Positions 48,159 to 58,002 are shown, counted from the stretch's first letter. The stretch is 64,000 bases of DNA from CAVONB01 sp963697205 (GCA_963697205.1 CAVONB010000004.1:60361-124360), one strand, 5' to 3'. Notes: generated by a model from the letters alone, not told the origin. Translations and numbers: made by a program.

Positions 48159-48207
48159 CGCCCCGCGCCGGCCCCTCGCCCCTTTCGAAGCAAAGGACGC
48201 GCGCATC

Positions 48208-48873
48208 ATGTCCCGCCCACTCGTCATCGCCCCCTCGATCCTGTCGGCGGACTTCGCCCGCCTCGGCGAGGAGGTCGCCGCCGTCGACCGCGCCGGCGCC
48301 GACTGGATCCATCTCGACGTCATGGACGGCCACTTCGTCCCCAACATCACCTTCGGCCCGCCGATCGTGAAGGCGATCCGCGCCGCAACAAAAAAACCCT
48401 TCGACGTCCACCTGATGATCGCGCCGGCAGACCCCTACCTCTCAGCCTTCGCCGAAGCCGGCGCCGACGTCATCACCGTCCACGCCGAAGCCGGCCCCCA
48501 CCTTGACCGCTCGCTGCAGGCGATCCGCGCGCTCGGCAAGAAGGCAGGCGTCTCGCTCAATCCCGCCACCGAGGAGGACCGTCTGGCCTACGTCCTCGAC
48601 CGCGTCGACCTGATCTTGCTGATGACCGTCAATCCGGGCTTCGGCGGCCAGGCGTTCATTCCCGCGATGCTCGACAAGATCGCACGCGTGAAGGCCATGA
48701 TCGGCGCCCGCGACATCCGCCTTGAGGTCGACGGCGGCGTCACGCCCGAGACCGCAGCGCTCGTGGCCAAGGCCGGTGCCGACACGCTCGTCGCAGGCTC
48801 TGCCGTCTTCAAGGGCGGTACCGAAAAAGCTTACGCCGAAAACATCGCCGCCATCCGCCAGGCAGCCGTCTGA
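48208..48873 (+). CDS. rpe: Ribulose-phosphate 3-epimerase
   Basis: This 221-residue TIM-barrel enzyme interconverts ribulose-5-phosphate and xylulose-5-phosphate in the pentose phosphate and Calvin pathways. 'IAPSILSADFARLGEEV', 'IHLDVMDGHFVPNIT' (metal-binding His and catalytic Asp), 'MTVNPGFGGQAFIP' and 'EVDGGVTPET' (second catalytic Asp) are all present. It is probably the last gene of secA-gpt-rpe; hairpins follow. Confidence 0.96.
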   Translation: MSRPLVIAPSILSADFARLGEEVAAVDRAGADWIHLDVMDGHFVPNITFGPPIVKAIRAATKKPFDVHLMIAPADPYLSAFAEAGADVITVHAEAGPHLDRSLQAIRALGKKAGVSLNPATEEDRLAYVLDRVDLILLMTVNPGFGGQAFIPAMLDKIARVKAMIGARDIRLEVDGGVTPETAALVAKAGADTLVAGSAVFKGGTEKAYAENIAAIRQAAV

Positions 48874-48907
48874 AATGTGAAGGCGCGAACGGCTTTGCCC
48901 GTTCACC

Positions 48908-48929
48908 GAGCCGGCACGACTGCCGGCTC
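48908..48929 (+). terminator. Hairpin downstream of rpe
   Basis: GAGCCGGC (48908-48915) pairs perfectly with GCCGGCTC (48922-48929), and GGGATCGTTGCTTTCTTTG follows, a loosely T-rich tail. A smaller GAACGG/CCGTTC hairpin lies just upstream. It lies between convergent genes. Confidence 0.55.
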
Positions 48930-48994
48930 GGGATCGTTGCTTTCTTTGTCTTGATGTCGTCGCGCTCGGCAATGAGCGGCAGCACGATGGCGCA

Positions 48995-50275
48995 TCAGCC
49001 GCCCGTGTACTCCAGGATGTGCAATCCAAGACCCCACCGGTCGGCCATGTAGATCAGGCCGGTGTCGCGATCGACCTGCACGTCGTTGCTTTGCGCGCAC
49101 GCCCGTTCCTTGTTGCCGGCCGGCATGTAGTAGCCGACTTCCTTCGGCTTGAAGGGGTTCGACCAGTCGATGACCCGAAGGCCCGCGTTGAACCAGCAGA
49201 TGTAGATCAGGTCGTCCTTGGTCATATCGAGCCAGATGTTGTGCGCGCCGTACCGCGCACCCGTCCGGCACCACTTCTGGTCGAGTGGCCGCATCGTGTA
49301 GGGATCGATATCGTGCGGCATGAACGTGCTGATCGGTAGCGGCACCATCGGGTTGCGCAGATCGTAGAACGTGATGTGCGCGGGCGGATGCTCGCAATTG
49401 ACCGTAATGGTCTCCTGCGTGACGATCCCGAACTCCGATCCTTCCGGAACGATGAACGAGTGGAAGCAGCCCGGCCAGCCGTGCGTCTCGTGCGGGCTAT
49501 GCCGCCAGACCGTCTTCGGGTTCCTCGGATCCGTGCAGTCGAACAGCACGATGCCGCCGTCCCAGTAGCCCGCCGTCACGTAGTTGCCCCACGGGTTGCC
49601 CTCGTGGATCCACACGCCACCCTTCTCGATCGCCTCCGTGTTCCATGACGGCGTCTCGCCGCCCTTCTGCCCCTCGACCCATCCGTGCCCGATCAACTCC
49701 GGATGGGCGGGATCCTTCATGTCGTGGATCAGCAGGATCTTGCCCTCGAAGCCGTCCTTGAAGCCGGAGCTGTAGAGCAGCTTGCGCTTGCGGTCGTAGA
49801 TCGGCCGATGGATGCCGAATCCGTCCGTCTTGATGTAGCGCATGAACTTCGGATTGACCGGGTCCGAGCAATCGAAGATGCGCAAGCCACCGACCGCATC
49901 GGGATACTTGTTGCGCAGATTGGGGCGGATCTCGCTGTTCGTCAGCAGGATGTCGTCGGTGATCCGCAGCACCTTATGTGTGCGCGCCGCCGGGCTGTCC
50001 GTGATCTGGTTGACGATTTTCGGCTTGGAGGGATCGCGCACGTCGAGGATCGTCATGCCGTCGTGGCCGTTCACGCCCGACGCCGCCACGTAGCAGATGC
50101 CCTTGCCGACCTGGATCTGGAACGCATCGCCCCAGCCGTTGAGATCGGAATGGCCGACCAGGCGGACATTATGCGCTTGCTCTGCCCACGGCTCGGTGAG
50201 CGCGTGCTCGGCGTTTACGTACTGTGCGCCGCCCCCTCCGCGGATCGGATTGGGGTGATAATAGGGTCTCGACAT
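48995..50275 (-). CDS. LVIVD-repeat beta-propeller protein
   Basis: 426 residues without a signal peptide. LVIVD-type repeats occur through the chain, for example 'GMTILDVRDPSKPKIVNQI', 'GLRIFDCSDPVNPKFMRYI', 'GIVLFDCTDPRNPKTVW' and 'GLRVIDWSNPFKPKEVGYY', the signature of a propeller. Several conserved His and Cys residues ('HETHGWPGCFHSF') hint at metal binding, as in selenium-binding-like proteins. Its biochemical role is not established. The start at 50275 is preceded by AAGGAGGAAC. Its transcriptional neighbour upstream is the SDR gene at 50418-51347. Confidence 0.85.
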   Translation of the reverse strand: MSRPYYHPNPIRGGGGAQYVNAEHALTEPWAEQAHNVRLVGHSDLNGWGDAFQIQVGKGICYVAASGVNGHDGMTILDVRDPSKPKIVNQITDSPAARTHKVLRITDDILLTNSEIRPNLRNKYPDAVGGLRIFDCSDPVNPKFMRYIKTDGFGIHRPIYDRKRKLLYSSGFKDGFEGKILLIHDMKDPAHPELIGHGWVEGQKGGETPSWNTEAIEKGGVWIHEGNPWGNYVTAGYWDGGIVLFDCTDPRNPKTVWRHSPHETHGWPGCFHSFIVPEGSEFGIVTQETITVNCEHPPAHITFYDLRNPMVPLPISTFMPHDIDPYTMRPLDQKWCRTGARYGAHNIWLDMTKDDLIYICWFNAGLRVIDWSNPFKPKEVGYYMPAGNKERACAQSNDVQVDRDTGLIYMADRWGLGLHILEYTGG

Positions 50276-50417
50276 CGGCCGTTCCTCCTTGCGTGTCCTG
50301 TATGCGAAACGCGACGCAGCGGCGGCGGGCATGGCACGGCTCGCCAGGTGCCATCCGACGCTGCACAACCGTCAAATGTCTTGCACAGGGTTGTGCGTGC
50401 GCAGCCCCGGCAGTTCG

Positions 50418-51347
50418 TCACCCGCGCTTGGGAAGCGCGATGCCTTTGGCGGCCGCGGCCCGCATGACGAACTTGTCCGTCTGCTCGAACGCGCCCTTGA
50501 GATCCTGCATCCCCGTCATGTCGCTGATCTCGCCCAGGCGCTGCGCGATCGTCTCCGGCGTGCGCTCCGCATCGTCGAGGTAGATGCCGACCGTCTCGTG
50601 GATCACGGTCCGCGCAAACCCGCCCGCGCCCGCGCACAGGATCATCCGCGACGGCGCATCCGCGCTGACCAGATAGAGCACACCCGGCGTGATCGAGGCC
50701 GGCGTCATCAGCTCCAGCGCCTCCTTCGGCAACAGCGCCTCGGTCATGCGCGTCGCCGCGGTCGGCGCGAGCGTGTTGACGCGAATATCGAACTTCGCGC
50801 CCTCCTGATGCAGCGTGTTCATCAGTCCGACCATCGCCATTTTCGCGGCGCCGTAATTCGACTGGCCGAAGTTTCCGTACAGACCCGACGACGACGAGGT
50901 CAGCACGATGCGCCCGTAGCTCTGCTCGCGCATCAAGTCCCACACCGCCTTGGTGCACGTCACCGTGCCCATCAGGTGAACCTCGAGCACGGCGCGGAAG
51001 TCCGATAGCTCCATCTTCGCGAACGTCTTGTCGCGCAGGATGCCCGCATTGTTGACCAGGATGTCGACGCGGCCCCACTCGGCTTTCGCGCGCGCCACCA
51101 TGTCGGCGACCTCTTCGGCGTTCGTCACGTTGGCGCCATGCGCCATCGCCGTGCCGCCCGCAGCGCGGATCTCCGCGACCACCGACTCGGCCGCCGACGT
51201 ACCCCGGCCCGTACCGTCGAGCGCAACACCCAGATCGTTGACGACGACCTTTGCCCCGCGTGCGGCGAGCCCCAGCGCGTGGCTGCGGCCGAGCCCGTTG
51301 CCCGCGCCGGTGACGATCGCGACGCGATCGTCGAATCTGATGCTCAT
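50418..51347 (-). CDS. SDR-family 3-hydroxyacyl-CoA dehydrogenase-like protein (MFE-2 type)
   Basis: 309 residues. 'AIVTGAGNGLGRSHALGLAARG' binds NAD, 'ILVNNAGILRDKTFAKM' and 'SSSSGLYGNFGQSNYGAAK' (Ser, Tyr, Lys) form the active site. The whole N-terminal two thirds closely follows the dehydrogenase domain of multifunctional enzyme type 2, which oxidises (3R)-hydroxyacyl-CoA. The C-terminal ~60 residues extend beyond a basic SDR. It is the last gene of SDR-maoC-SDR, 16 bp after maoC. Confidence 0.9.
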   Translation of the reverse strand: MSIRFDDRVAIVTGAGNGLGRSHALGLAARGAKVVVNDLGVALDGTGRGTSAAESVVAEIRAAGGTAMAHGANVTNAEEVADMVARAKAEWGRVDILVNNAGILRDKTFAKMELSDFRAVLEVHLMGTVTCTKAVWDLMREQSYGRIVLTSSSSGLYGNFGQSNYGAAKMAMVGLMNTLHQEGAKFDIRVNTLAPTAATRMTEALLPKEALELMTPASITPGVLYLVSADAPSRMILCAGAGGFARTVIHETVGIYLDDAERTPETIAQRLGEISDMTGMQDLKGAFEQTDKFVMRAAAAKGIALPKRG

Positions 51348-51363
51348 GATCTGTCGTCTCCCG

Positions 51364-51834
51364 TCATTCCAGAACGGCCATCGTCAGCCAGTCGGCCACC
51401 AGCGCCGGTTTCGTCTCGCCCTCGATCTCCACGGTCACCGCGTAACGCAACTGGATCTCTTTATCGCCGCGACGCTTCAGATCGGCCAGCACGAAGCGGC
51501 CGCGCACGCGCTGGCCGGTCTTCACGGGGTTGAGGAACCTCACCTTGTCGAAGCCGTAGTTGATGCCGACCGCACGCCCCGCGATCACCGGCACCGCCTC
51601 GAACGAGAACAGGCTCAGCATCGAAAGCGTGAGAAAGCCGTGCGCGATCGTTCCGCCGAACGGCGTCTCCTGGGCGCGCACGGGATCGACATGGATGAAC
51701 TGATGATCCTGGCTTACGTCCGCAAACTTGTCGACCATCGCCTGATCGATCAGGTGCCACTCCGACACGCCGATCTCCTCGCCGACGCGCGTTTCGAGCA
51801 CCGCCAGCGGCACCGGCGCCTGCTTGAGCTTCAT
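51364..51834 (-). CDS. MaoC-family (R)-specific enoyl-CoA hydratase
   Basis: A 156-residue single hot-dog-fold protein. The hydratase-2 motif is visible as 'FADVSQDHQFIHVDPVRAQ', giving the catalytic Asp and His, and 'GGTIAHGFLTLSM' follows. It hydrates trans-2-enoyl-CoA to (3R)-hydroxyacyl-CoA, which the downstream MFE-2-like SDR could oxidise. Its start overlaps the stop of the SDR upstream (ATGA). Confidence 0.92.
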   Translation of the reverse strand: MKLKQAPVPLAVLETRVGEEIGVSEWHLIDQAMVDKFADVSQDHQFIHVDPVRAQETPFGGTIAHGFLTLSMLSLFSFEAVPVIAGRAVGINYGFDKVRFLNPVKTGQRVRGRFVLADLKRRGDKEIQLRYAVTVEIEGETKPALVADWLTMAVLE

Positions 51835-52655
51835 GCCTCGTCCTCCCCCAACACGCCCGGTCCCGCAACAACATGCAGACCGCCATCGACAGGCAGGATC
51901 GCCCCCGTCGTATAGGCCCCCCCGCGCCCGACAAGAAACAACAGTGCCGCTGCGATATCGTCCGGCCCGCCGATGCGTCCCAGCGGCACGCCGTCCTCCA
52001 TGCGCGCGCGCCGTACCGGATCATCGGTCGCGAACGCCATCATCCGGCTGCGAAACGGCCCCGGCGCGAATGCATTGACGGTGATGTGCTGGCCCGCGAG
52101 CTCGTTGGCGAGAATGCGCGTCAGGTGATGCACGGCGGCCTTCGACGCCGAATAGGAGTAGGCGCCCTTGGAGATCGCCTGCGTGCCCATAACCGAGCCG
52201 AGGTTGACGACGCGCGCGGGATCTTCCGACGTCCCGGCCGCCTTGAGCAGCGGCAGCAGGGCTTGGGTCAGCATGAACATGCCCGTCACGTTGAGGCTCA
52301 TCACCCCGTCCCAGGCTTCGCGCGGAAACGAGCCGAGCGGCGCGCCCCAGGTGCGGCCGGCGTTGTTGACGAGAATGTGGAGGCGGTCGGTTCGGGCAGC
52401 GATTTCGGCCGCCAGCGCGCTCACACCGTCATCCGTGGCGACGTTGCCCGCCAGGCCCTCCGCCGATCCAGGCGCGCCGAGCGCGTTGAGCTCGGCCGCC
52501 GCCGCCACACACGTTTCGCCCTTGCGCGAGGCGATCAGAACCCGCGCCCCGGCGCGAACCAGGGCTTCCGACAGCATGCGGCCGATACCGCTCGCACCGC
52601 CGGTGACCAGCGCCGTCTTTCCGGCGACGGAGAAAAGATGCTCCAGGTAGCTCAA
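51831..52655 (-). CDS. Short-chain dehydrogenase/reductase
   Basis: A 274-residue classical SDR of the RhlG/FabG-like branch. Cofactor motif 'LVTGGASGIGRMLSEAL', 'LVNNAG', and active site 'NLGSVMGT...YSASKAAVHHL'. The C-terminus 'YTTGAILPVDGGLHV' is typical. It is the first gene of the three-gene minus-strand set and is divergent from the acyl-CoA ligase; the 194-bp gap between them should hold both promoters. Confidence 0.9.
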   Translation of the reverse strand: MSYLEHLFSVAGKTALVTGGASGIGRMLSEALVRAGARVLIASRKGETCVAAAAELNALGAPGSAEGLAGNVATDDGVSALAAEIAARTDRLHILVNNAGRTWGAPLGSFPREAWDGVMSLNVTGMFMLTQALLPLLKAAGTSEDPARVVNLGSVMGTQAISKGAYSYSASKAAVHHLTRILANELAGQHITVNAFAPGPFRSRMMAFATDDPVRRARMEDGVPLGRIGGPDDIAAALLFLVGRGGAYTTGAILPVDGGLHVVAGPGVLGEDEA

Positions 52656-52849
52656 GGCTTGGAATCCTCTGAGGCAGGCGCGCCAAGCATGTCGGCAATC
52701 CTCCCGCCTGTCCAGGCATGGGGACGGCTGGCCGCACGCCCCCTTGCCGTCGGCCGGTCAAGGCCTCACTCTGGCGTCAAAACGCACCGCCGGACCGGGC
52801 CGCGTCGAATGCGCGCCCGAGACTGGATGCATAGGGAGGACACCGCCAC

Positions 52850-54479
52850 ATGCTCCAAGGCCTGATGATGGACCGGCCGCTGTCGATCTCCAGCGTCATC
52901 GAGTTCGCCGCCGACGTGCATGCCGACACCGAGATCGTTTCGGCCAACGCTCATGGCGAGATCCACCGCTACACCTACGCCGACGCCCGCCCGCGCATCG
53001 CACGCCTGGCGAATGCGCTCATCCGGCTCGGCATCAAGCCTGGCGACCGCGTCGCCACGCTCGCCTTCAACAGTTATCGGCACTTCGAGTTGTATTACGC
53101 GATCTCCGGCATCGGCGCGGTCTGCCACACCATCAACCCGCGCCTGTTCCAGGACCAGCTGACCTACATCGTCAAGCACGCCGACGACCGCGTGCTGTTC
53201 TTCGGTGGCGTTGTCGCCGACCTGGTCCGCGCCATGAAGCCGCGCTGGCCCGACCACTTGCGCTACATCGCCATGGAGGACGAGGCCGGCACCGCCAGGA
53301 TCGACGGTATCGACGGGCTGATGTCCTACGAAGCGCTCCTGGCCGCCGAGCCCGAGCGCGTCGAGTGGCCCGAATTCCACGAAAACACCGCCTGCGGCCT
53401 CTGCTACACGTCAGGAACGACCGGCGAGCCCAAGGGCGTGCTCTATTCGCACCGCTCCAACATCCTGCACGCCTTCTCGACCATCGCCTCGACTCAGCGC
53501 ATCCACGGCATCGGCCGGCGCATGCTGCCGATCGTGCCGCTGTTCCACGTCAACGCCTGGGGGACACCCTACTCCGCACCGCTCACCGGCACCGCACTGA
53601 TCATGCCGGGACCGCGGCTCGACGGCGCGAGTCTCTTCGATCTGATGGACCGCGAAGGCGTAACCGGATCGATGGGCGTGCCCACCGTCTGGCGCGGTCT
53701 GATCGAGGAGATGAAGAAGCGCGGCCGCAAGCCTAAGGCGCTCGAGGTCGCGCTGATCGGCGGCTCGGCCACGCCAAGGATCATGCTCGACGAATTGGAG
53801 CGCGACTTCGGCGTACTCGTCGAGCAGGGGTGGGGCATGACCGAGCTGTCCCCGGTCGGCACGCTCGGCCAGCTCGAACCCTCGATGGTGGACACGCCCG
53901 AGCCGCGACGCGCGCAGATGAAGCTCGCCGCCGGCCGCCGCATGTGGGGCTTCGACATGAAGATCGTCGGACTCCGCCGGGACGCGCCTGCCGCATGACG
54001 GCGTCGCGTTCGGCGAGCTGTGCGTGCGCGGCGCGTGGGTCGCGTCGGGCTATTTTGAGAACGCGGACGCAAGCGCCCGGCTCCTCGACGCCGAAGGCTG
54101 GCTGAAGACCGGCGACATCGCGCGCATCGACCCGCAAGGCTTCATGACCATCGTCGACCGCGCCAAGGACCTCGTGAAATCCGGCGGCGAGTGGATCTCC
54201 TCCGTCGACCTGGAGAACATCGCGCTGCAGGCGCCGGGCGTCGCGCTCGCCGCCGTCATCGGCGTGGCCGACGAGAAGTGGGGCGAACGCCCCCTGCTCG
54301 TGATCGAGCCGGCGACCGGCGCTAGCATCGACAAGGGCGCGATCCTCGCGTTCATGGCCTCGAAGGTCGCCAAGTGGCAGGTGCCCGACGATGTCGCCAT
54401 TGTCGACAAGCTGCCGCTCACCGCGACAGGCAAGATCTCCAAGCTGCAATTGCGCGACATGATCGCCGCGCGCGCATAA
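52850..54479 (+). CDS. Acyl-CoA synthetase (AMP-binding), frameshifted in this sequence
   Basis: This adenylate-forming ligase activates a fatty or aryl acid to its CoA thioester. 'LCYTSGTTGEPKGVLYSHRS' is the AMP-binding P-loop, 'QGWGMTELSPVG' the A5 motif, 'GWLKTGDIARID' the A7/A8 hinge, and 'PLTATGKISK' carries the catalytic Lys. An extra G near 53968 ('GTCGGACTCC') breaks the chain. Removing it joins 'MKIVDSAGTRLPHDGVAFGE' and gives 543 codons. The product would feed the divergent SDR-MaoC-SDR enzymes. Confidence 0.9.
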
Positions 54480-54534
54480 TGCATCGCGCCGCCAGCCGAC
54501 CGCGGCTTCAAGCGGCGGCACCGAACGCAGCGCC

Positions 54535-54804
54535 TCAGTTCAGGCGGTAGTCGGCCGTCAGCATCTTCAGCTCGGCCGGCTGGATCAGCCCGCGATGCGC
54601 GACGGTCACCTTGTAGAGCTGGCCTTCCAGGTGCGCCTTCCAGTAGTCGAGAAATCCCGTCAGCTTGGGAAAGCGCGGATGCAGATCGTAGTCCTGCCAG
54701 ATGTAGCTTTGCAGAAGCGAGGGATGGTCGGGCAGGCGATAAAGGATCTCCGCCGTGGTCAGGCTGAATCCGCGCAGCTGCTCGGTGAAGTCGCGATCGG
54801 CCAT
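54535..54804 (-). CDS. Usg-family protein
   Basis: An 89-residue protein with 'FSLTTAEILYRLPDHPSLLQSY', 'WQDYDLHPRFPKLTGFLDYW' and 'LEGQLYKVTVAHRGLI', a conserved pattern I know from alphaproteobacterial Usg proteins. Its function is not established; old annotations link it to tryptophan biosynthesis only by a misleading name. The gene is monocistronic here. Confidence 0.85.
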   Translation of the reverse strand: MADRDFTEQLRGFSLTTAEILYRLPDHPSLLQSYIWQDYDLHPRFPKLTGFLDYWKAHLEGQLYKVTVAHRGLIQPAELKMLTADYRLN

Positions 54805-54973
54805 TCAGTTCTCCTCGATGTGAGACCGGAACCGATGAACGAGACTACACGCGAATCGTTTCCTGAGAACGCAAAAGATGTTGACAATCAGCACATTAGC
54901 AGCCGACACGCATGACTGCTGACAGCCGGGCGGCACTGCGTCTCCCCGCCCCCGCGATCGACGCCAGATTCGA

Positions 54974-55723
54974 TCACATCACTTCCAGGCCGAGCTTGTC
55001 CAGCAAGGACAACAGCATCTCGCCCGCGCGCTCGCGATGCAGGCGATGGATGCGATAGGCACGATCCCCATCACCCGCCTCAATCGCGGCCACGACCCGC
55101 GCGTGATCCCGGTTCGACTGCACGGGCTTGGCCCGCAGCGTCAGCGTGCGCATACGCACACGAAACACCTGGCTCGCAAACGTGGCGACCACGCCCGCCA
55201 GCCGCGAGTTGCCGGACAGCTTGACGAGCGTGTGGTGGAAGACGTCGTCGCACTGCGCCCAGCGCGGCAGGTCGCTGTCGGCCAGCGCGCGATCCATCGC
55301 CTCGACCGCTGCCTTCAGCTCGCCAAGCTCCGCCCGCGAGGGCTTGCTCTCCGCCACACGGCGCGCCGCCAGCGCTTCCAGCTCGGTCAGCAACTCGTAG
55401 ATCTCGCGCATGTCCTCGACCGAGATCGGCAGCACGCGCACGCCGTGGCGGGGCCTGATCTCGACCAGCCGCTCCTCGGCGAGCCGGATCAGCGCCTCGC
55501 GCACCGGCGTCCGGCTCATGCCCAGCTGCTCGGCCAGTTCCTGTTCTAGATACTGCGCATTCGCCGGCATCTCATTGTCGAGGATGCGCCGACGCAGAAC
55601 CTCGTAGGCACGCTGCGTACTCGATTGGCGCTGTCGCCCGCGCTTGGCGACACCGGCCGGCGGCGTCGCCGTCCTGCGGGGGCGTGCGCCGGTTCGGGCG
55701 CGCTGGCCCGGCGTCTTCAGCAT
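54974..55723 (-). CDS. GntR-family (FCD) transcriptional regulator
   Basis: 249 residues. A basic N-terminal tail precedes a winged helix ('AYEVLRRRILDNEMPANAQYL', 'LAEQLGMSRTPVREALIRLAEERLV'), then the all-helical FCD effector domain ('ALAARRVAESKPS', 'DDVFHHTLVKLSGNSRL') with the usual metal-binding His/Asp set. It is the last gene of a three-gene operon and overlaps the Gfo/Idh gene by seven bases, so it likely regulates this operon. A candidate operator lies at 57991-58002. Confidence 0.93.
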   Translation of the reverse strand: MLKTPGQRARTGARPRRTATPPAGVAKRGRQRQSSTQRAYEVLRRRILDNEMPANAQYLEQELAEQLGMSRTPVREALIRLAEERLVEIRPRHGVRVLPISVEDMREIYELLTELEALAARRVAESKPSRAELGELKAAVEAMDRALADSDLPRWAQCDDVFHHTLVKLSGNSRLAGVVATFASQVFRVRMRTLTLRAKPVQSNRDHARVVAAIEAGDGDRAYRIHRLHRERAGEMLLSLLDKLGLEVM

Positions 55724-56778
55724 GACTGATCTGCCTCTCCGGTCCCGCCTGAAAGATCAACGTATTGGCGCAACGCATTGGACCTGTAGATGGCATCCTC
55801 GATCTCGAGATTGCGCACGTAGGCGTTGGCGTCGTTTTCGATAGCAGCCCCGTCCACGATGTGATCGACGACATGGCGACACAGCGCATGGACGCAATCG
55901 CCGCCGAAGCCGCGATCCTCCCACGCATAGCCCACAGGCGCATCCTCGTTGCCGCCGAAAGCGCGCAGCCGCAGCACGCCGTCGCCGTCCAGGCTGAGCG
56001 TGCCGCCCGAGCCCTCGATCGACATTTCCCCCATGGTCAGTCGCCGGTTGCGAGCCTTGTGGTCGCAGAGACGGTTGCCGTCGAACAGCCCCCGCGCACC
56101 AGAAGCGAAATCGAACAGAATGAACCCCGCGTCCTCGCCCGCAATCGCTGGATTGAGCGTGCGCAGCCGGGCCATGACACCCGTCACCTCCCCGAGCAGG
56201 AACCGAAAGGTGTCGACCAGATGGATCGCCGTCTCGTGCACCAGGAAGCGCGGCATTTTGCGAAAGTAGGGCTGACGCTCCAGATAGGCGTCAGGGCCCT
56301 GACCGTCGCCGGGCCTCAAGCGGAAAGTAATCTGGTAGATCTCGCCAAGCCCGTCGATGGCGATCAGGTCACGCGCCTTGCGATACCAGGGCTGGAAGCG
56401 GAAGTTCTCGTGCACGACGAGAAGACACCCGCGACGCTGCACGTAGGCCGCCGTCTCGCGCGCCTCGGCCAGTGACGTGCAAAACGCCTTCTGGCAGACC
56501 GCGGCGATCCCGCGGTCGGCCACCAGACGGCAGAGCGCGGCATGGGTCTGCGGCGGCGTGACGATGTCCACCAGATCGGGCTGCATCTCATTCAGCATCG
56601 CCGCGACGTCGCCGAAACTGCGTGCGATGTTGTGGCGCGATGCCGCCGCGCGCGCCTTGGTCAGATCGGCGTCGCAATTTGCAACCACCGTGACTGCGGG
56701 GATCCGCGCCCACGCGTCGTGATGGAACGCACTGAAATAGCCGGCGCCTGCGATTGCGATCCTCAAAGGTCTCGCCAT
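55717..56778 (-). CDS. Gfo/Idh/MocA-family oxidoreductase
   Basis: A 353-residue NAD(P)-dependent sugar or sugar-acid dehydrogenase. 'RIAIAGAGYFSAFHHDAW' is the Rossmann motif and 'LVDIVTPPQTHAALC' the second strand region. The family EKP motif is replaced by 'CQKAFCTS', keeping the Lys. 'LVHETAIHLVDTFRFLLG' holds the His pair of the active site. It lies 7 bp behind the dehydrogenase gene and overlaps the GntR gene. Confidence 0.9.
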   Translation of the reverse strand: MARPLRIAIAGAGYFSAFHHDAWARIPAVTVVANCDADLTKARAAASRHNIARSFGDVAAMLNEMQPDLVDIVTPPQTHAALCRLVADRGIAAVCQKAFCTSLAEARETAAYVQRRGCLLVVHENFRFQPWYRKARDLIAIDGLGEIYQITFRLRPGDGQGPDAYLERQPYFRKMPRFLVHETAIHLVDTFRFLLGEVTGVMARLRTLNPAIAGEDAGFILFDFASGARGLFDGNRLCDHKARNRRLTMGEMSIEGSGGTLSLDGDGVLRLRAFGGNEDAPVGYAWEDRGFGGDCVHALCRHVVDHIVDGAAIENDANAYVRNLEIEDAIYRSNALRQYVDLSGGTGEADQSC

Positions 56779-56785
56779 CGGCGCC

Positions 56786-57911
56786 TCACGCCACCACGGG
56801 GCCGGGGCTGCTCTTGAGCTGGCCGGTCAGAATGTCGATCAACTCTCGCATGTACTCGGCCGAGCCCTGATCGCCACCGAACTCCATCGGCCTCAGGCGA
56901 CCGCTGCCGAACCCAGCCTCGACCGCTGATTCGATATAGCCCGCCGCCTCGCACAGCCGCGGCAGGCCATGACGCTCGCCGAGCCAGTCGAGCATCATCG
57001 CCGCGCACAGCACCGTGGCACTGGGATTGGCCTTGCCCTGCCCGGCAATATCCGGTGCCGAGCCATGCGCGGGCTGGAACAGGCCGTGGTTGTCGCCGAT
57101 CTCCGCACACGGCGCCATGCCCATGCCACCCACCAGCCCGCCGCCCAGGTCCGACAGGATGTCGGCGAACATGTTCTCCATCACCAGCACGTCGAAATCC
57201 CACGGCCGCCGGATGAGATCAAGCGCCTGGGCATCGACGTAGTTGGTCTTGAACGCGATGTCGGGATTGAGCGCCGCGCGCTCGAAGCCGATCTTACGAA
57301 AGAAGGCATAGGCGCGCAGCACGTTCGCCTTGTCGACGCAGGTCACCTCGCCCTTGCCGCCGCGCGCCTTGCGTTGACGGGCAAGTTTGAATCCGACGTC
57401 GAACAGCTTCTCCGTCGTGCCGCGCGAGATGCGCAGCGTCTCGCGCGCCTCCCGGTCGTCGATGATCACGCCCGTGCGCCGGCTGAAGAACAGCCCCTCC
57501 GTCGAATTCCCGCAGCACGACGAAATCGATCTTCGCCGCGCGCTCGTCGGCAAGACGCCGCGGCGTATTGGGGAATGCCTTCACCGGACGGATGCCGGCA
57601 TAGAGCTCCATCTCGTCGCGCATCCGCAGATGCGGGGCGATTTCCGTCCCGTCGGGATGGCGAACCGACGGCAAACCCATCGCGCCCAGCAGGATCGCGT
57701 CCGCCTCGTGCGCCGCCTTCATGTCGGCGTCCGCGATCTCGAGCCCGGTCTCCTGGAAGTAGGCCGCTCCCGCGGGATAGACGTTAAAGTCCAGACGAAA
57801 GCCGCCCATTCTTTCCTCGACGGCGTCGATCGCGGCCCGCGCGGCCGCGATCACCTCGCCGCCGATGCCGTCGCCGGGGAACACTGCGATTCGCAGGGCG
57901 TTGCTTCTCAT
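56786..57911 (-). CDS. Isocitrate/isopropylmalate-type decarboxylating dehydrogenase, frameshifted in this sequence
   Basis: Oxidative decarboxylase of the isopropylmalate/tartrate dehydrogenase family. 'IAVFPGDGIGGEVIAAA' starts the fold; 'ELYAGIRPVKAFP' binds substrate; 'DFDVLVMENMFADILSDLGGG' supplies metal ligands; 'LFQPAHGSAPDIAGQGKANP' binds NAD. An extra T near 57509 ('GAATTCGAC') splits the gene. Removing it gives 'LRESTEGLFFSRRTG' and 375 codons. As first gene of a GntR-controlled operon it more likely serves catabolism of a hydroxy or sugar acid than leucine biosynthesis; this is inference. Confidence 0.88.
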
Positions 57912-57990
57912 GTTAGGATGCTCTCTCCACGGACAGGCGCGTCGCCCAGATCCACGACGGCTCCGCGGATCGTTCGCATGCGCGCGCAGT

Positions 57991-58002
57991 AATGTATACG
58001 TT
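57991..58002. promoter_or_regulatory. Candidate GntR-family operator
   Basis: AATGTATACGTT is a 12-bp palindrome with one mismatched pair, centred on GTATAC, about 80 bp upstream of the first gene of the GntR-controlled operon. FCD-type GntR proteins often bind such TNGTNNACNA-like sites. It stands out in a GC-rich region. There is no second copy. Confidence 0.4.
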
